A program made the position numbers and the translations under genes. A DNA stretch of 64,000 bases from Malus domestica. Lineage: Eukaryota > Streptophyta > Magnoliopsida > Rosales > Rosaceae. The DNA lies in NCBI RefSeq assembly GCF_042453785.1, contig NC_091675.1, forward strand, positions 3,670,501 to 3,734,500, read 5' to 3'. The stretch's first letter is position 1. Each line of letters opens with the position of its first letter. Below the pieces are notes generated by a model, which had not been told where the DNA came from, did no database searches, and was given only the letters and a program-made list of their open reading frames with translations. Below, one piece after another: positions 33,631 to 45,643 of this stretch.

Positions 33631-36600
33631 GCACACAGTTGACTTAAGATGTTGATTTTCATCAGTATCAAGTGATTTTGCTCACATCATTCTGGATATA
33701 CATAGTTTTGAATGTATTTTGAGATTAGGAAAAAAGAGATCTGTTGTTTGTGATGGTAGTATAGATGAGAAATCAATCTTCCCATTCTGGTTAAATTGTT
33801 CAAATCTAGAGTTTATGGCTTACTGGCTATTTGGTTGGCAGGCTACATTCAAGATTACACTTGATGGTGTTCCGTCTGAACTAGTAGCCCTTTCCAACAT
33901 GCCGATTGAAGAAGAAAAAGTTAATGGACATCTGAAGACAGTTTCATACGTAGAAACACCAATTATGTCTACATATTTGGTGGCCGTTGTTGTTGGATTG
34001 TTTGATTATGTTGAAGATCATACTTCTGATGGTAAAATCATATACAATATCCCTAGTTTTCATGTGTATGTGAGTACAACTGTACAACCCTTTTCTTAAT
34101 GATGTCACATTTTAATGTCGTTACAGGGGTCAAAGTGCGGGTATATTGTCAAGTTGGTAAGGCAGACCAAGGGAAATTTGCTTTGCACGTTGCTGTCAAG
34201 ACACTTGAATTGTACAAAGAGTATGTTTAAAAGTTACTGATCATTTATATTCAAATTGGCATTTACACTTGATGCATGTTATCAACTAAAATTGGCAGTG
34301 TCTCTAGATTTCCCCCTTCTGCACTTATGCTGCATTACTTGGCATTCGATTTATAATCATTGACAACAAGTTCTGCCAGTTACTTTGCTGTGCCATACCC
34401 TTTGCCCAAATTGGATATGGTTGCAATACCTGATTTCTCTGCTGGTGCCATGGAGAACTATGGCTTAGTTACATACCGAGAAACAGCTTTGCTTTTTGAT
34501 GAACAACATTCTGCAGCTGTCAACAAGCAAAGGGTAACATGCGCATCCTGAATGTCACTTTAGCTTTCAGAGTTTGGTTTAATATGGTAGGGATGTATAG
34601 TTTTTGCACCCAATGATATGTTTAATCACTTTATTTGGTTTTGGTAAAAGGTTGCGACTGTCGTGGCACATGAATTGGCACACCAGTGGTTTGGCAATCT
34701 TGTAACAATGGAATGGTGGACACATTTATGGCTGAATGAGGGATTTGCAACATGGGTATCACATCGTAGTTCCTATCATTGTTATACTTGTTATTTTCCA
34801 TGCTGTTGTACTTATAAGTATTTTAATATCATTAGGTAAGCTATTTGGCTACTGATAGCTTGTTCCCAGAGTGGAAAATATGGACTCAGTTTCTTGATGA
34901 ACTTACTGATGGTCTTAAGCTGGATGGGCTTGAAGAATCTCACCCCATTGAGGTACTTCTTCGGGGACTTGGTCTTTCATTGGTTTCATTTTAATTCTGT
35001 CCTAAAGTTTGCTGTGTCTTGGCATCAAATATAGATCATCTGCATAGAAGTCTTTAAATAGTAATATTCACCACTATAGTTTTCAAGGCGTTACTCATTG
35101 GAGGGTATTAGTATATATAAATATGTATTTCTGGTATATTATGCTTTATCTTTTTCCTTTTGGCCAGGTGGAGATCAATCATGCTGCTGAGGTTGATGAA
35201 ATATTTGATGCAATAAGTTATAGAAAAGGTGCTTCTGTTATTCGGATGCTACAAAGCTATCTAGGTGCTGAAGTTTTCCAGGTAGGTCCTTTGATTTGTC
35301 AGCGAGTGTGCTTGAGGGTTGAAGGAACTATCTTATTTTCTATGATATAAAAAGGTTACAGAGTTAATTTCCTGCTACTTTTTAATGCATCCAGCGGTCA
35401 CTTGCTTCATATATAAAAAAGCATGCTTACTCAAATGCAAAGACAGAAGATTTGTGGGCTGCCCTTGAAGAGGGATCTGGTGAACCTGTAAACAAGCTAA
35501 TGAATTCATGGACACAGCAAAAAGGTTATCCGGTTATTTCTGTCAAAGTTAAAGATCAGAAATTGGAGTTTGATCAGGTTTCCTTATGTTTGCTTCTTTT
35601 AAAGTTGTTTGATTATCTATGGCATGAACAATGACCTAATCAATGATCTAAACTAATAAGTAAATTAATCTGTGGCAGACACAATTCTATTCAAGTGGTT
35701 CCCAAGGCGATGGGCAATGGATTGTGCCGATCACATTATCCTGTGGCTCATATGATGTACGCAAGAATTTCTTACTACAAGCGAAGTCTGAAACTCTTGA
35801 CATAAAGGAATTTCTGGGTTGCTCGGTAGGAAAGGTTGGATGTGGAGGCAACAAGGACAATGCAATATGCAGTTGGATAAAGGTCAATGTGGACCAGACT
35901 GGTTTTTACAGAGTGAAATATGAGGACGAACTTGCAGCTGCACTTAGAAACGCTATAGAAAAGAAACAATTGTCTGAAACTGACAGATTTGGTAATCATC
36001 ATTTCGTACATGTGCTTGTTTATCTCTTTGACAGTGAAAATTTTTATTAATATTTTTGCTTTCACAGGCATTTTGGATGATTCATTTGCCCTATCAATGG
36101 CTCGCAAGCAGTCTTTTGCTTCATTGCTTACCTTGTTGAGTGCTTACAGAGAGGAACTTGACTATATCGTGCTGTCCAATTTGATTACTGTAACGATCAC
36201 CCTTGCATGGTGTTTATGCATTGCGTTTATGTTACTGCATTTATGGTCTTGGCCTGACTCTGGTCCTCACTTTTTACAGGTAAGTTATAAGCTCGCAAGA
36301 ATTGCAGCTGATGCTGTACCCGGACTACTGGATCACATTAAGCAATTCTTTATTGGCCTTTTCCAGTATTCTGCTGAGTAAGATTGTTCTCTTTTTAACA
36401 ACTGAAGTGCGGAGCAAGATTAAACAATCTGTATCTCCAAGATTTGCTATTTTCTTTTTCTCTAAGTTTGTTTAAGTTTTATTATTTATGTTGGAATTTC
36501 TTTGCAGGAAGCTTGGTTGGCAGCCTAAACCCGGCGAAAGCCATTTAGATGCAATGTTGAGAGGAGAAATTTTGAATGTGCTTGCTGTGTTTGGACATGA

Positions 36601-37734
36601 CCTGACATTAGATGAAGCAACTAGGCGTTTTCATGCCTTTTTAGAAGACAGAAACACGCCCCTCCTTCCCCCTGACATTAGAAAGGTTGCTTTGATGTAT
36701 ATCATTAATTACACATACATATTTAACCTTTTCGTTTCTTCATTGATGTTCATCATGGACTACTGTTGCAGGCAGTATATGTGGCTGTAATGCAAAGGGC
36801 AAGCGTATCTAACCAATCAAGCTATGAATCTCTTCTTAGACTCTACAGAGAGAGTGATTTAAGCCAGGAGAAGACCCGCATTCTAAGTAAATATATGTAA
36901 TTAGTAAAATAATTCTGAAATATTCGCCTGTTGGATTGTTGCGCTAATCGATGTTTATGTGCCTGTAGGTTCTTTAGCATCATGTCCTGATCCCAATATT
37001 ACATTGGAAGTTCTCAACTTTATATTGACTCCTGAGGTATTTTGATTTTTTGTCTCTTAATTGGAGGTTGAAGCTTTACATACTAGTAATAATTTAGAGT
37101 ATCTCAAAGCTTGATGATATACTGACTTTAATACCCGTCTACGTAGGTTCGCAGTCAGGATGCTGTCTTTGGACTTGCTGTTAGCAGTAAAGGACGGGAC
37201 ACAGCTTGGACGTGGATGAAGGTAACTCTCAAGCACCAGTTTTTAATCAGCATACTACGAAATGCACACACATTCGTGCATTTTATTTTTCTTTTCCAAC
37301 TTTTGTTACCATGATTCATTTGCTATTTGGATTGTCCCGAAACACAGGAGAACTGGGAGCACATCTCAAAGACCTGGGGGTCTGGATTTCTAATTACTCG
37401 CTTTGTCAGTGCAATTGTTTCTCCGGTTCGTTTTTTCATACTCTAGAAACTTTCGTTCTTATCCTCGCGGTTTTTTGTTGTGTAACGTGGATTTGAAATT
37501 ACATGAGCAATGTTTCTAATGCCTTGTCACTTGTACCTTCCTCCGCAGTTTGCTTCATTTGACAGGGTTAAGGAAATAGAGGAGTTCTTCAAAGCCCACC
37601 CCAACCCGGCGATAACCAGAACCTTGAAGCAGAGCATTGAGCGGGTACAGATTAACGCCAAGTGGGTTCAGAGCGTCCAGAGCGAGAAAAACCTTGCCGA
37701 TGTTGTGACGGAGTTGGCCTACAGGAAATACTAG
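32674..37734 (+). CDS. APM1: Aminopeptidase M1, puromycin-sensitive-type M1 zinc metallopeptidase
   Basis: A neutral aminopeptidase of the M1 family, which in Arabidopsis binds the auxin transport inhibitor NPA and affects auxin carrier trafficking and root growth. About 19 exons are readable. The start [20 protein letters not shown] at 32674 matches the plant family, so upstream in-frame ATGs from 32587 are not needed. Key motifs: [20 protein letters not shown] (exon 3), the exopeptidase motif GAMENYG (about 34450), the zinc site [10 protein letters not shown] with the downstream glutamate in [10 protein letters not shown] (34670-34755), and the ERAP1-like C-terminal domain ending LAYRKY. 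Length is about 880 residues. The only oddity is a long CT microsatellite right after the exon 3 donor. No breaks seen. Confidence 0.95.
33557..33628. repeat. CT/GA microsatellite in APM1 intron 3
   Basis: About 72 bp of almost pure CT repeat with one CG interruption, starting at the exon 3 splice donor. Arg-Glu repeat frames on the minus strand here are artefacts. Confidence 0.95.
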
Positions 37735-38663
37735 GGTTCCATGTTTGGCTTCTTCTGTTTCGAAAGAAGACTGCATTTCTGAAGTTTATGTTACTTGAAT
37801 TTGCCAAGACAAAGAATAAAGAGACAAATCATAAAAGTACTAACTTTTTCTTTAACATATGTTACGATCACACCAAGACGTTATTACAGTCTTTTCTGCT
37901 TCTATTTTGGTTTAGAAAGTGATTTTCGCACTACCTTCTCCTTAGAAAAAATCAAATTGGGACATGAATGGAAAAAGAGATAACTTTGCTCATCCGCACT
38001 TTTTTTTTTTCCTCACAAGTGAACGTTTGAGATTTAACTCGTTAAAAAAAAAAAAGTGCGGGACATAAAACTTTTGGAAGGAGAAAACTTGAGCTTTACG
38101 GGCGAGTAAATTCAAAGTTTTCCACAAGTGAACGTCTGAGATTTAACTCGGTGAAAAAAAAAAGTGCGGGACATACAACTTTCGAAAGGAGAAAACTTGA
38201 GCTTCACGGGCGAGTAAATTCAAAGAGAATCAACAACATAAACAAGGAAATGAGTGAAAAAGGAGAAAACGGTAGCGTGAAAATCCATTTTTGTTCAAGC
38301 AAAATCATTAAAAGTGGCAAAGAAAATTCCAAATTTAGTAATTCCATAAGCACTAAGATTGAAATAATACATTAAGTTAAATACCTCGCTGAGCATTTTT
38401 TTTCCAACTCGGAGGCATAATGAATACAATGTTCAAAAGCATCACACCGCCACCATTTTCCTGCTACAAAGCAGCTAAGATTTACAGAGCCACAGCGATC
38501 GGCAGTGTATAGCAAATGTTCTACGGTACATACAGACTGCGTGCGGTTCGGATTAAGCAATGAAGCCCGGGTGAAAAACATACGGGCAACACGATATATC
38601 AGATCATACGAAAGTTTTTTTATATCATACAGCTACGGATCAAATGGGAGATGAAGGGACTGA
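37735..38663. other. Convergent 3' region between APM1 and HAB1-like PP2C
   Basis: Probably holds the 3' untranslated regions of both convergent genes. It includes the 109-bp tandem duplication listed separately. No other gene seen. Confidence 0.4.
38014..38225. repeat. Tandem duplication, two ~109-bp units
   Basis: The unit starting CACAAGTGAACGTYTGAGAT occurs at 38014 and 38123. Both copies contain an A-rich run, then GTGCGGGACATA, GGAGAAAACTTGAGCTT and ACGGGCGAGTAAATTCAAAG. They differ at several positions, so the duplication is not brand new. Confidence 0.85.
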
Positions 38664-40823
38664 TCACGTTTTGCTTTTAAACTTCCTTTGAGCTTTCAGA
38701 TCCACCACAATCACAGTTATGTTGTCCTTACTTCCTTTTTGAAGAGCACGGTTCGAAAGAAACTCCGCAGCTGCCTGGGCAGCGGGATCAATTCCTTCGC
38801 CTCTTTCCAGTGGAAGTCCATCAGCACCATTCTTCTTGTGCCAGAGGAGTATTCGTCTCCGAGCAAGGTCACACACTTCTTCATTTGACATAACGTCCCA
38901 TAAACCATCACTCGCTAATACGAGGCATTCATCGTCTTTTGTTCGGGGAATAAACATCACTTCTGGTTCCGGAATGATGCATGGCTTTAAATATCTATCG
39001 CCTGCAAACCCAAAACCAAAGTTGAAATTCAACTTTACTAACTGTTGAACCGCTCGAGCTTTTGAGTGGGCCATAACTTTTCCATGCACTTTGGTGATGA
39101 AATGTCTTTGTGCGTCTAAAAGTACCATGACCTAGCAGCAAATCTACATGACGATATGATTCTTTGGACAGAGTATAGCTACAAATTTACTGTATATATA
39201 GCATTCGGTGAAGTACCACAAAGGTTTCTACAACAACAGCATCCGGTTGAGAAAGAAAAAACCATGGTGAAGCACATACCTATAGACCTTGACATAGCAA
39301 GAACGCCAAAAACACGATGGCCATTCCATTGTATGACCTTGCCTCCAGCTGCTTCAATCCTTGCATATTCGTCTTCCCGATCTGGCTACAATCGATTTTC
39401 CATACACAGTTATTTTATGACAAAATACAACAAATGCAGATCAGTTTCCATAAACAGTCATAATACAAGACTTCAGTCAAATAATGTCTTACTTTATGAT
39501 CCACCGATAACGCCATTGGTTCTTTACCCCGACAGAGAACTGCTCTGGAATCTCCACAGTTTGCTACTATGATATGAGACGAGCAAATAAGGGCAACGAC
39601 AGCAGTGGAACCAACAGTTTCTGGGGCAACAGGCTCAAGACCAGCCTTCCCTCCAACCTCAGTGTCAACCTTAAAAAAACAATTTGTAAATGCCTTTGTC
39701 CATTGCCCTTGGCAATTGTCTTTGATACTTTCATGAATTAGGCCTTCCTTAACAGATTCTATCTCTTCAGCTAAAGCCAAATGGATGCGGTCACGACAAT
39801 AGTTTGCAACCTAAAGAAAATTAAAGCAGATTCCATGAAATACAATTACCGGTAGAAAGACATTATGTGCAATTTATGCAGTAGCAAAAGGTTGCCCACG
39901 GAACACATAAGGTTATGAAACAGTACCTGAGACCCTCCATGACCATCATAGACTCCAAAGAAATGAACAGTTTGGTGCAAACACTTGCTCAAGCCATCAA
40001 TTATGCGGTCACCAATCAGCATTTGAATTGGAATCTTAAACAGTTGCGGTATAGCGGCAAGCGCATCTTCCATCTCTGGCCTTCTTCCAATCACAGACGT
40101 AAACCCCCAAAGCGGCACATAGTCTACCTCAAAAACACTGCGGCTAACTGTTTCTTTGGCCCCCGTTTCCACAGGTAATTGATCAACAACTGCAGATGGC
40201 TTTGGGTCAGACCCATCACCAATTACTTCCTCAAGGCTCCCCGTCACAGGAAGGGGATCACTTGTGATCTCTGTCTCAACATTTAAATCACCTAAATCCG
40301 TGGCCTTATCGACAACTTCTACACAGCAAATGCTCTTCTCCTTGTCTGCAGAACTCAATGTGCCTGCATCAGGACCAACCTCATAAACGAGGAAGTCCTC
40401 TAAACACAAGCTACTTGACTCACTCGCCACTGAGAGTGAACAAGAGCTATCAAGAACCTGATCACCTTCCAATGATAAAGAATCATCGTCCTCACTCTCA
40501 CGGCCTATCGCATCAGCAGAAGAAACCCAAATGCTTTCATCTTGAGATATCATATCCAACAAAGGAGCTCCTCCCCCCTTGTCCTCTTTTGGCGCTGAAA
40601 CTACTCCAAAACTATCATTCCCCGAACAACTAAAATTACAATCCTCTTCACCAGCTGCAACCGTCTCACTGGAACCCATGGTGACAGAATCAGATAGCAA
40701 TCCCGCCGTGTTTGTCATTAGCTTAAGTCTTGTGATATCCATGTGGACAGCTATGGTTGGGTTATCACAGACTGAGTTACCTACTCTAAATGGCACCGCG
40801 ACCGGCGTAGACATATCCTCCAT
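38664..40823 (-). CDS. HAB1: HAB1-type clade A protein phosphatase 2C (ABA co-receptor)
   Basis: A Mg/Mn-dependent Ser/Thr phosphatase of clade A, which keeps SnRK2 kinases off and is blocked by PYR/PYL receptors bound to abscisic acid. Four exons, 40823-39927, 39810-39493, 39385-39280 and 39001-38664, join in frame to 552 residues. The start [12 protein letters not shown] aligns with HAB1 MEEM. The variable N-terminal half (about residues 1-230) is Ser/Asp/Glu-rich. The catalytic domain begins [18 protein letters not shown], followed by [41 protein letters not shown] and [20 protein letters not shown], giving the metal-binding aspartates. [20 protein letters not shown] contains the Trp that locks the ABA-receptor complex in HAB1, so hormone sensing is likely kept. 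HAB2 or another close paralogue cannot be excluded. Confidence 0.93.
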
Positions 40824-40826
40824 CAA

Positions 40827-41950
40827 AATCCTTATCTGGGCAGTACAAAAAGTTAACCTCCAACATCACACAAGCTGTCATTTCTCAATTAATCTCTGAC
40901 TTTCTCCCCCTATTGAGAATGATTCCGGAATGTCAACGGTGGGTTCTAACAGGCCATTTTCCATGCCTGAGGGCACCCGAATAAAAGCGAAAAGGCGGTG
41001 CAAAACCCAGGAGATGTGAATGTACAAATGAGCTAAAAAAGGTGGTGGAAAAGGAAATGGGTAGTCAGATCTCGTCAACAACAATGGATCCACACTTCCA
41101 CTTTTGGAAATTGAACCCTATAGACTACGTTTTGAGCCCTTTCCAACTTCTTCTCTGGCCTCTTCTCATCAACAACGCCCAGAAAGAAACAATCTTTAGA
41201 TGCACAAATGGAAAAAAACAAACTGCAAAATTAGAAGTACAAAAATCAGATTAAATTTAGAACCAACCCCTTATCCAAACACAAGAAATAAAAAAAGAAA
41301 GAGGAGGTCATGAGAAAGAAACCCAACAAAGGCAAAGCACCAAGAATCACAGGAAAAACCGACCCTATCAAAGAAAGCAACTTTTTCCAACATATTAACT
41401 TAAAGACTTCCCTGGATCTGAGGCAACCTATCTCTGCCTCTTGTAATTCAACTCTCTCCCCACCCTCTCTCTCTCTCCAAATAATTATGACAATTATTAA
41501 GCAGGAAAAACAAGAAGAATCACTACCTAATTGGTCAACTGTACAGTCTGTCCTTCCCTTCCTCCTTGCCTCTCTCTCATCCTCTCTCTCTCTCTCTTAA
41601 ACTTTACTCAAACAGCTCGACTCCATGAAAAGGATCCAAGAAATCAAGAAAACAAGATATGGGAAGCTTACCAATTAAAAATCCCAGCTCAAAGATGACT
41701 GCTTTTTTATTAATAAATGTACCTGAAGAGAGTTGAGACTTACAAGCGCAAGAAAGGGAGTGGAAGAGAAGAGAAATATACCCGAAAAAGTAAAAAATAA
41801 TAAGAAAAATAATGGAGGAAAAAAAGGACAAGAAAGAGACAGGAGAGACGGGAGTGCATTTGAAGAGTGAGAAAAGGTAACACGTGTCAAATCTAGAAGA
41901 GCATATTAAAGCATCTCCGCCCATCCCATGATCCCCTACCCTTTTCATTC
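40827..41950 (-). promoter_or_regulatory. 5' untranslated region and promoter of HAB1-like gene
   Basis: About 1.1 kb upstream (minus strand) of the PP2C start. It contains pyrimidine/purine tracts typical of plant 5' leaders (CT runs at about 41462-41480 and 41568-41600) and probably a leader intron, as HAB-type genes often have. CACGTGTC at 41881-41888 is an ABRE/G-box form, fitting the known ABA induction of clade A PP2C genes. Exact transcript start is not visible. Confidence 0.4.
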
Positions 41951-42050
41951 TCTAATCCTAGATCATTATCAAAAGGAAATTGCTTAAAAGTGATTTTTAT
42001 TTTTATATATCTATAATTTTTTGTTAATATTAAGAAAGACGTTTTTTTTT

Positions 42051-42204
42051 TAAGGAAAACTAATGAAAAATGTTTGAAAACTTTGAGTTTAAATGATAAG
42101 AACAAAATAAAGGGTAAAGTAAATAGTACCATAATTGACTTTTTAGTGCAAAAATATGATTTTTCGTTAAAATGAACAGTACCGGGAGCTTTTCGTTAAA
42201 GTTC
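42051..42204. repeat. MITE-like dispersed repeat, copy 3
   Basis: Close match to copies 1 and 4: AAACTTTGAGTTTAAATGAT, AAAATAAAGGGTAAAGTAAA, ATATGATTTTTCGTTAAAAT, then GAGCTTTTCGTTAAAGTTCT at the right end. Confidence 0.7.
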
Positions 42205-43144
42205 TATTTTTTTTATGATCTCTTTCTGTCGTATAGAGTCTTATCTAGTGTAAGAGTTGATATAGAGTTGATTAATGATGATAAGATATTCGAATTTAAA
42301 ACATTCTCCTAACATTTGTACTTAATTATTATGAAAGTGATTTTGACAATGGGAAATCACTTCATTTCTCGTGATTGGTAAGTCCGGACTAATAAAAAAA
42401 CTTCCATGTCTTATGAAAAGCTAAACTGTCCTTCCAAACTTAGATTTTATTTTTATTTTCATTAGAAACTCAAGAGAGGTGTTAATCACAATCTTAACAA
42501 CTAGTGTGCTCCCATTAACAATTAATAAACTTATTTCCGCGTATCAATTGCAGCCTATGAGATGCGATGGGCTAATTATCATAGAATGTAGTTATAAGGT
42601 GTGACCTACTAATTCATTATCTTTCCCTTTCAACTTACTAATCGTATAATTAGGTTGGGAGGAGGCTGACAACTTTGAGCTTAATTATTCAGAGTTTGCT
42701 GCATCTAGTTGGCCTTATTAAATAATTAATTAATTAATAGTAACAAGCTTATATTAAGGTTTAACTACAGATTAGGTAAACAGATACAAATTAACAAGCA
42801 CATAATTAAGTGATATTTATTAGTTTTTTTCTAATTTTTTGAATGATTTCTCTCTAAGAGCTCACCTGTGCTTTTCAGAAATTACAACAAAATTATGCTA
42901 ACGATCGTTCAACCTTTAGAGGGACTTAAATCGAACTGAGATGTCAAGGTGACAAACAATTAGTTCTATTTAAATCGCCAAATCTTGTTCAGTTCCATCA
43001 AAGCTCAGTTTCTGAATCTTCGTGGAAGAAGAAGAAGCGGTTCAGTTGATTAAAAAATATATTGATTTGGAAAATGTTTGTACATAAAATATTGATCTGA
43101 AAACAAATGGAAAATTAGAATAATGTCTAGTGTTCATTAATTTT
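42205..43144. other. AT-rich intergenic sequence
   Basis: No gene or known element recognised between two copies of the MITE-like repeat. Confidence 0.4.
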
Positions 43145-43291
43145 AAAAAAAATTAATGAAAAGTGCTTGAAAACTTTGAGTTTTAGACAAAATAAAGAGT
43201 AAAGTGAATAGTACCAGGATTCACTTTTTAGTGTAAAAATATAGTTTTTTGTTAAAATAAACAGTACATTGAGCTTTTCGCTAAAGTTCTC
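43145..43291. repeat. MITE-like dispersed repeat, copy 4
   Basis: Left end TTAATGAAAAGTGCTTGAAA and right end GAGCTTTTCGCTAAAGTTC are inversely related (TAATGAAAAG against TAGCGAAAAG), which supports terminal inverted repeats for the family. Confidence 0.7.
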
Positions 43292-43990
43292 TTAATTTTA
43301 ATTATATTTTAAAAACAACCTGAAACCGAAAGGGAAGATGTCCAAGTCCGGACTACTGCAGCCGGTGTCATAAAACGACGTCACTCACTGACGCCAATTA
43401 CACAAAATTAAAATTACGGCCCACTTGGTGGACTCGGTTTCGTGGATTCCTATTGGGTCTCGGCTTTGTGTGGGTCAGAGGGCTATAGACTGCTGAGCCC
43501 AAATTGTTTTTATTTATTTATTTATTTTTCTTTTTTTTGGAAACATATTTATTTATTTTTCTTGGTACTGAAAATTTGTTCTGATTTATCTTTTTCTTAT
43601 TACAATTGGAAGAACATGGTCGATTTAGAAGAATATTTAAAAATCCAACACAAAGTTTGTTGTTTTTATGTGGGTGAAAATCTCCAATTTTAAACAGAAA
43701 AACAAAAGTAGCAGATCTAGGTGTAACCAAGTTGGTTCGCTTAATGTTTTTCCATAATTCTAATCATTTTTCTGTAATGTAAATTTAGTTAGAATGTCAC
43801 CTCTGCCGAGGGTGAATCCATCAAGTTCTTGTCTGCCTTCTCATTGGAAACAAGAATTGAGGCTTCTGTGTGATTTGCAAATTGTGTTATTGGATTTATT
43901 TATTTTTTGCTTCTTATTGTTTTAGCATTTGTCTTGCATTGTATTGTTTTCATTCTGTTTAGGTTTAAGTGCATCTAGAATAGCTAAAAG
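43292..43990. other. Intergenic sequence left of the hAT MITE
   Basis: AT-rich, with a T-rich stretch at 43500-43600. The 83-codon frame at 43442-43693 is low-complexity and not convincing. Confidence 0.35.
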
Positions 43991-44372
43991 TAGGCCTGGC
44001 ATTTTGGACCCAACCCGTTAACTCGATCCGACCCAACCCGTTAATATTTGTATTTGGGTAGATGCTTAACGGGTCGGGTCATTAACGGGTGAACCCGTTA
44101 ACAACCCGTTAAATAACGGGTCACTTTGGGTCAACCCGTTAGACCCGTTAGCACCCGTTAGTTGAGGATATTTTAGTAATTTTAGTAAAATCTTAATGAC
44201 AAAAAATAAACTTTATGCAAAAAATAAAAATAAAAATAATTGTTAACGGGTGAAACGGGTCGGATTCGGGTGACCCGTTAGCTTAACGGATTGGGTTCGG
44301 GTGACCCGTTAACTTAACGGGTCGGGTTCAACCCGACCCAAACCCAATAAATCCGACCCGTTTACAGGTCTA
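43991..44372. mobile_element. hAT-type MITE, 382 bp, with perfect 8-bp target duplication
   Basis: The left end TAGGCCTGGCA and the inverse of the right end TAGACCTGTAA form imperfect inverted repeats. The 8-bp duplication GCTAAAAG flanks both sides (43983-43990 and 44373-44380). The interior is packed with direct and inverted copies of AACCCGTTA / TAACGGGTT, often as ACGGGTCGGGT. There is no coding sequence. The perfect duplication suggests a fairly recent insertion. Confidence 0.88.
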
Positions 44373-44380
44373 GCTAAAAG

Positions 44381-45643
44381 CATTTTCAAACAACAAAAGT
44401 CTTGGTTAGGAGTTGTGAACTATTTTTTGGAGGTTTTTTTTTTTACTTGGAAATGAGGACGTGGATGTTACATTTCCCTTGAAATACTTGGTTTTGTGAA
44501 TTTTGAGTGTCCATTTCGAAATTTTTGGCCATCTTGTATGCAAAGAGGCCTTCTTTAGACCAGGCCACAGGTGATAGAGAGAACCATTTCTTCCAGGCCC
44601 AGGGCTTTTATTCCAAGGCGCCCAACTGTACTATACACCATGCTTTGTCTTAATACTGGTTAATTCGTGTATTTCGGAATAATATTTTTCTGCTTTTTGG
44701 AGACAAGTACGATATTCATTAGCATTATAGAAGAACATGTACAAGAGAGAATAGCATACACCATTGAAAGGGGCCACAATAAAATCCTTGTCGGGAATTT
44801 CAACCCGGTCAAAAGAGAAAAGAACGTCACACACCAAAATTACATAGTATGACTACTCTTTACAATGCTCCTCAAGCCAAACTAAGTCTATGTGAAATGC
44901 AGTTAGCTTCCCTAGCAACATAATTGTATTTGACATGTTGAAAAAGCATGAAGGATCATTAAGCGCAGGTCCAAGCAATGAGGAGTCAACAGAGGAATGC
45001 TTTGACAAATCACTTTCCAATGCCTACAAGTTCTCACGGCATTGGTGAAGATGATCAGAAGTTCAGTTGAAACTTTAGGAGGGGACGTTGATGGTCGACA
45101 TCACGCCTTTTGATTCGGCAGAATCCCTGAAACGATAGATGGATTCTCGATTTAGCAACATCTAGAAGACATTGTCCTAGAATTAAATTTTCTACGAGAC
45201 ACCTGGATTATATGTAGATTAAAGCCAAACAACAAACCTTACGAGAAACTAGAAGGTGAGTTCAACTGACGCTCCTTTCTTCCGTATGTTGTGCGAAAAC
45301 TTGCACAACTAAGATAAGCAAATCCATGCGCCGTGGAAATTTGATATCGAATTTGGTACGTACGGACGAATGATTACCTAAAAGTGTGTCATAAATTAGT
45401 AAGATGTGCACAAGAAGTTAAATAATCATTACTAATTTGATATATATAAAATCAGCGAATCACCTTTCCAAAGAAGATTAATCTATATGCCTAGCTCGCG
45501 AGTCACCACTTGATCCACATTACCCAGCTCTCCTTCTCATTTGAAGAAGAAAAATAAGCATATTAAACTAATATGATGATAGCGTTTGTTATTGATACAC
45601 AGATAAATGCATAAATAAGATAGGTAGAGCCTAGTAACCAGAT
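44381..45643. other. Region downstream of the NLR pseudogene
   Basis: No recognised gene. It probably includes former 3' untranslated sequence of the minus-strand NLR. A 68-codon minus frame at 44631-44837 has no family features. Confidence 0.35.

Noticed and set aside
33157-33647. Arg-Glu and Leu-Ser repeat proteins around 33.4-33.6 kb
   Set aside because: They are translations of the CT/GA microsatellite in an APM1 intron.
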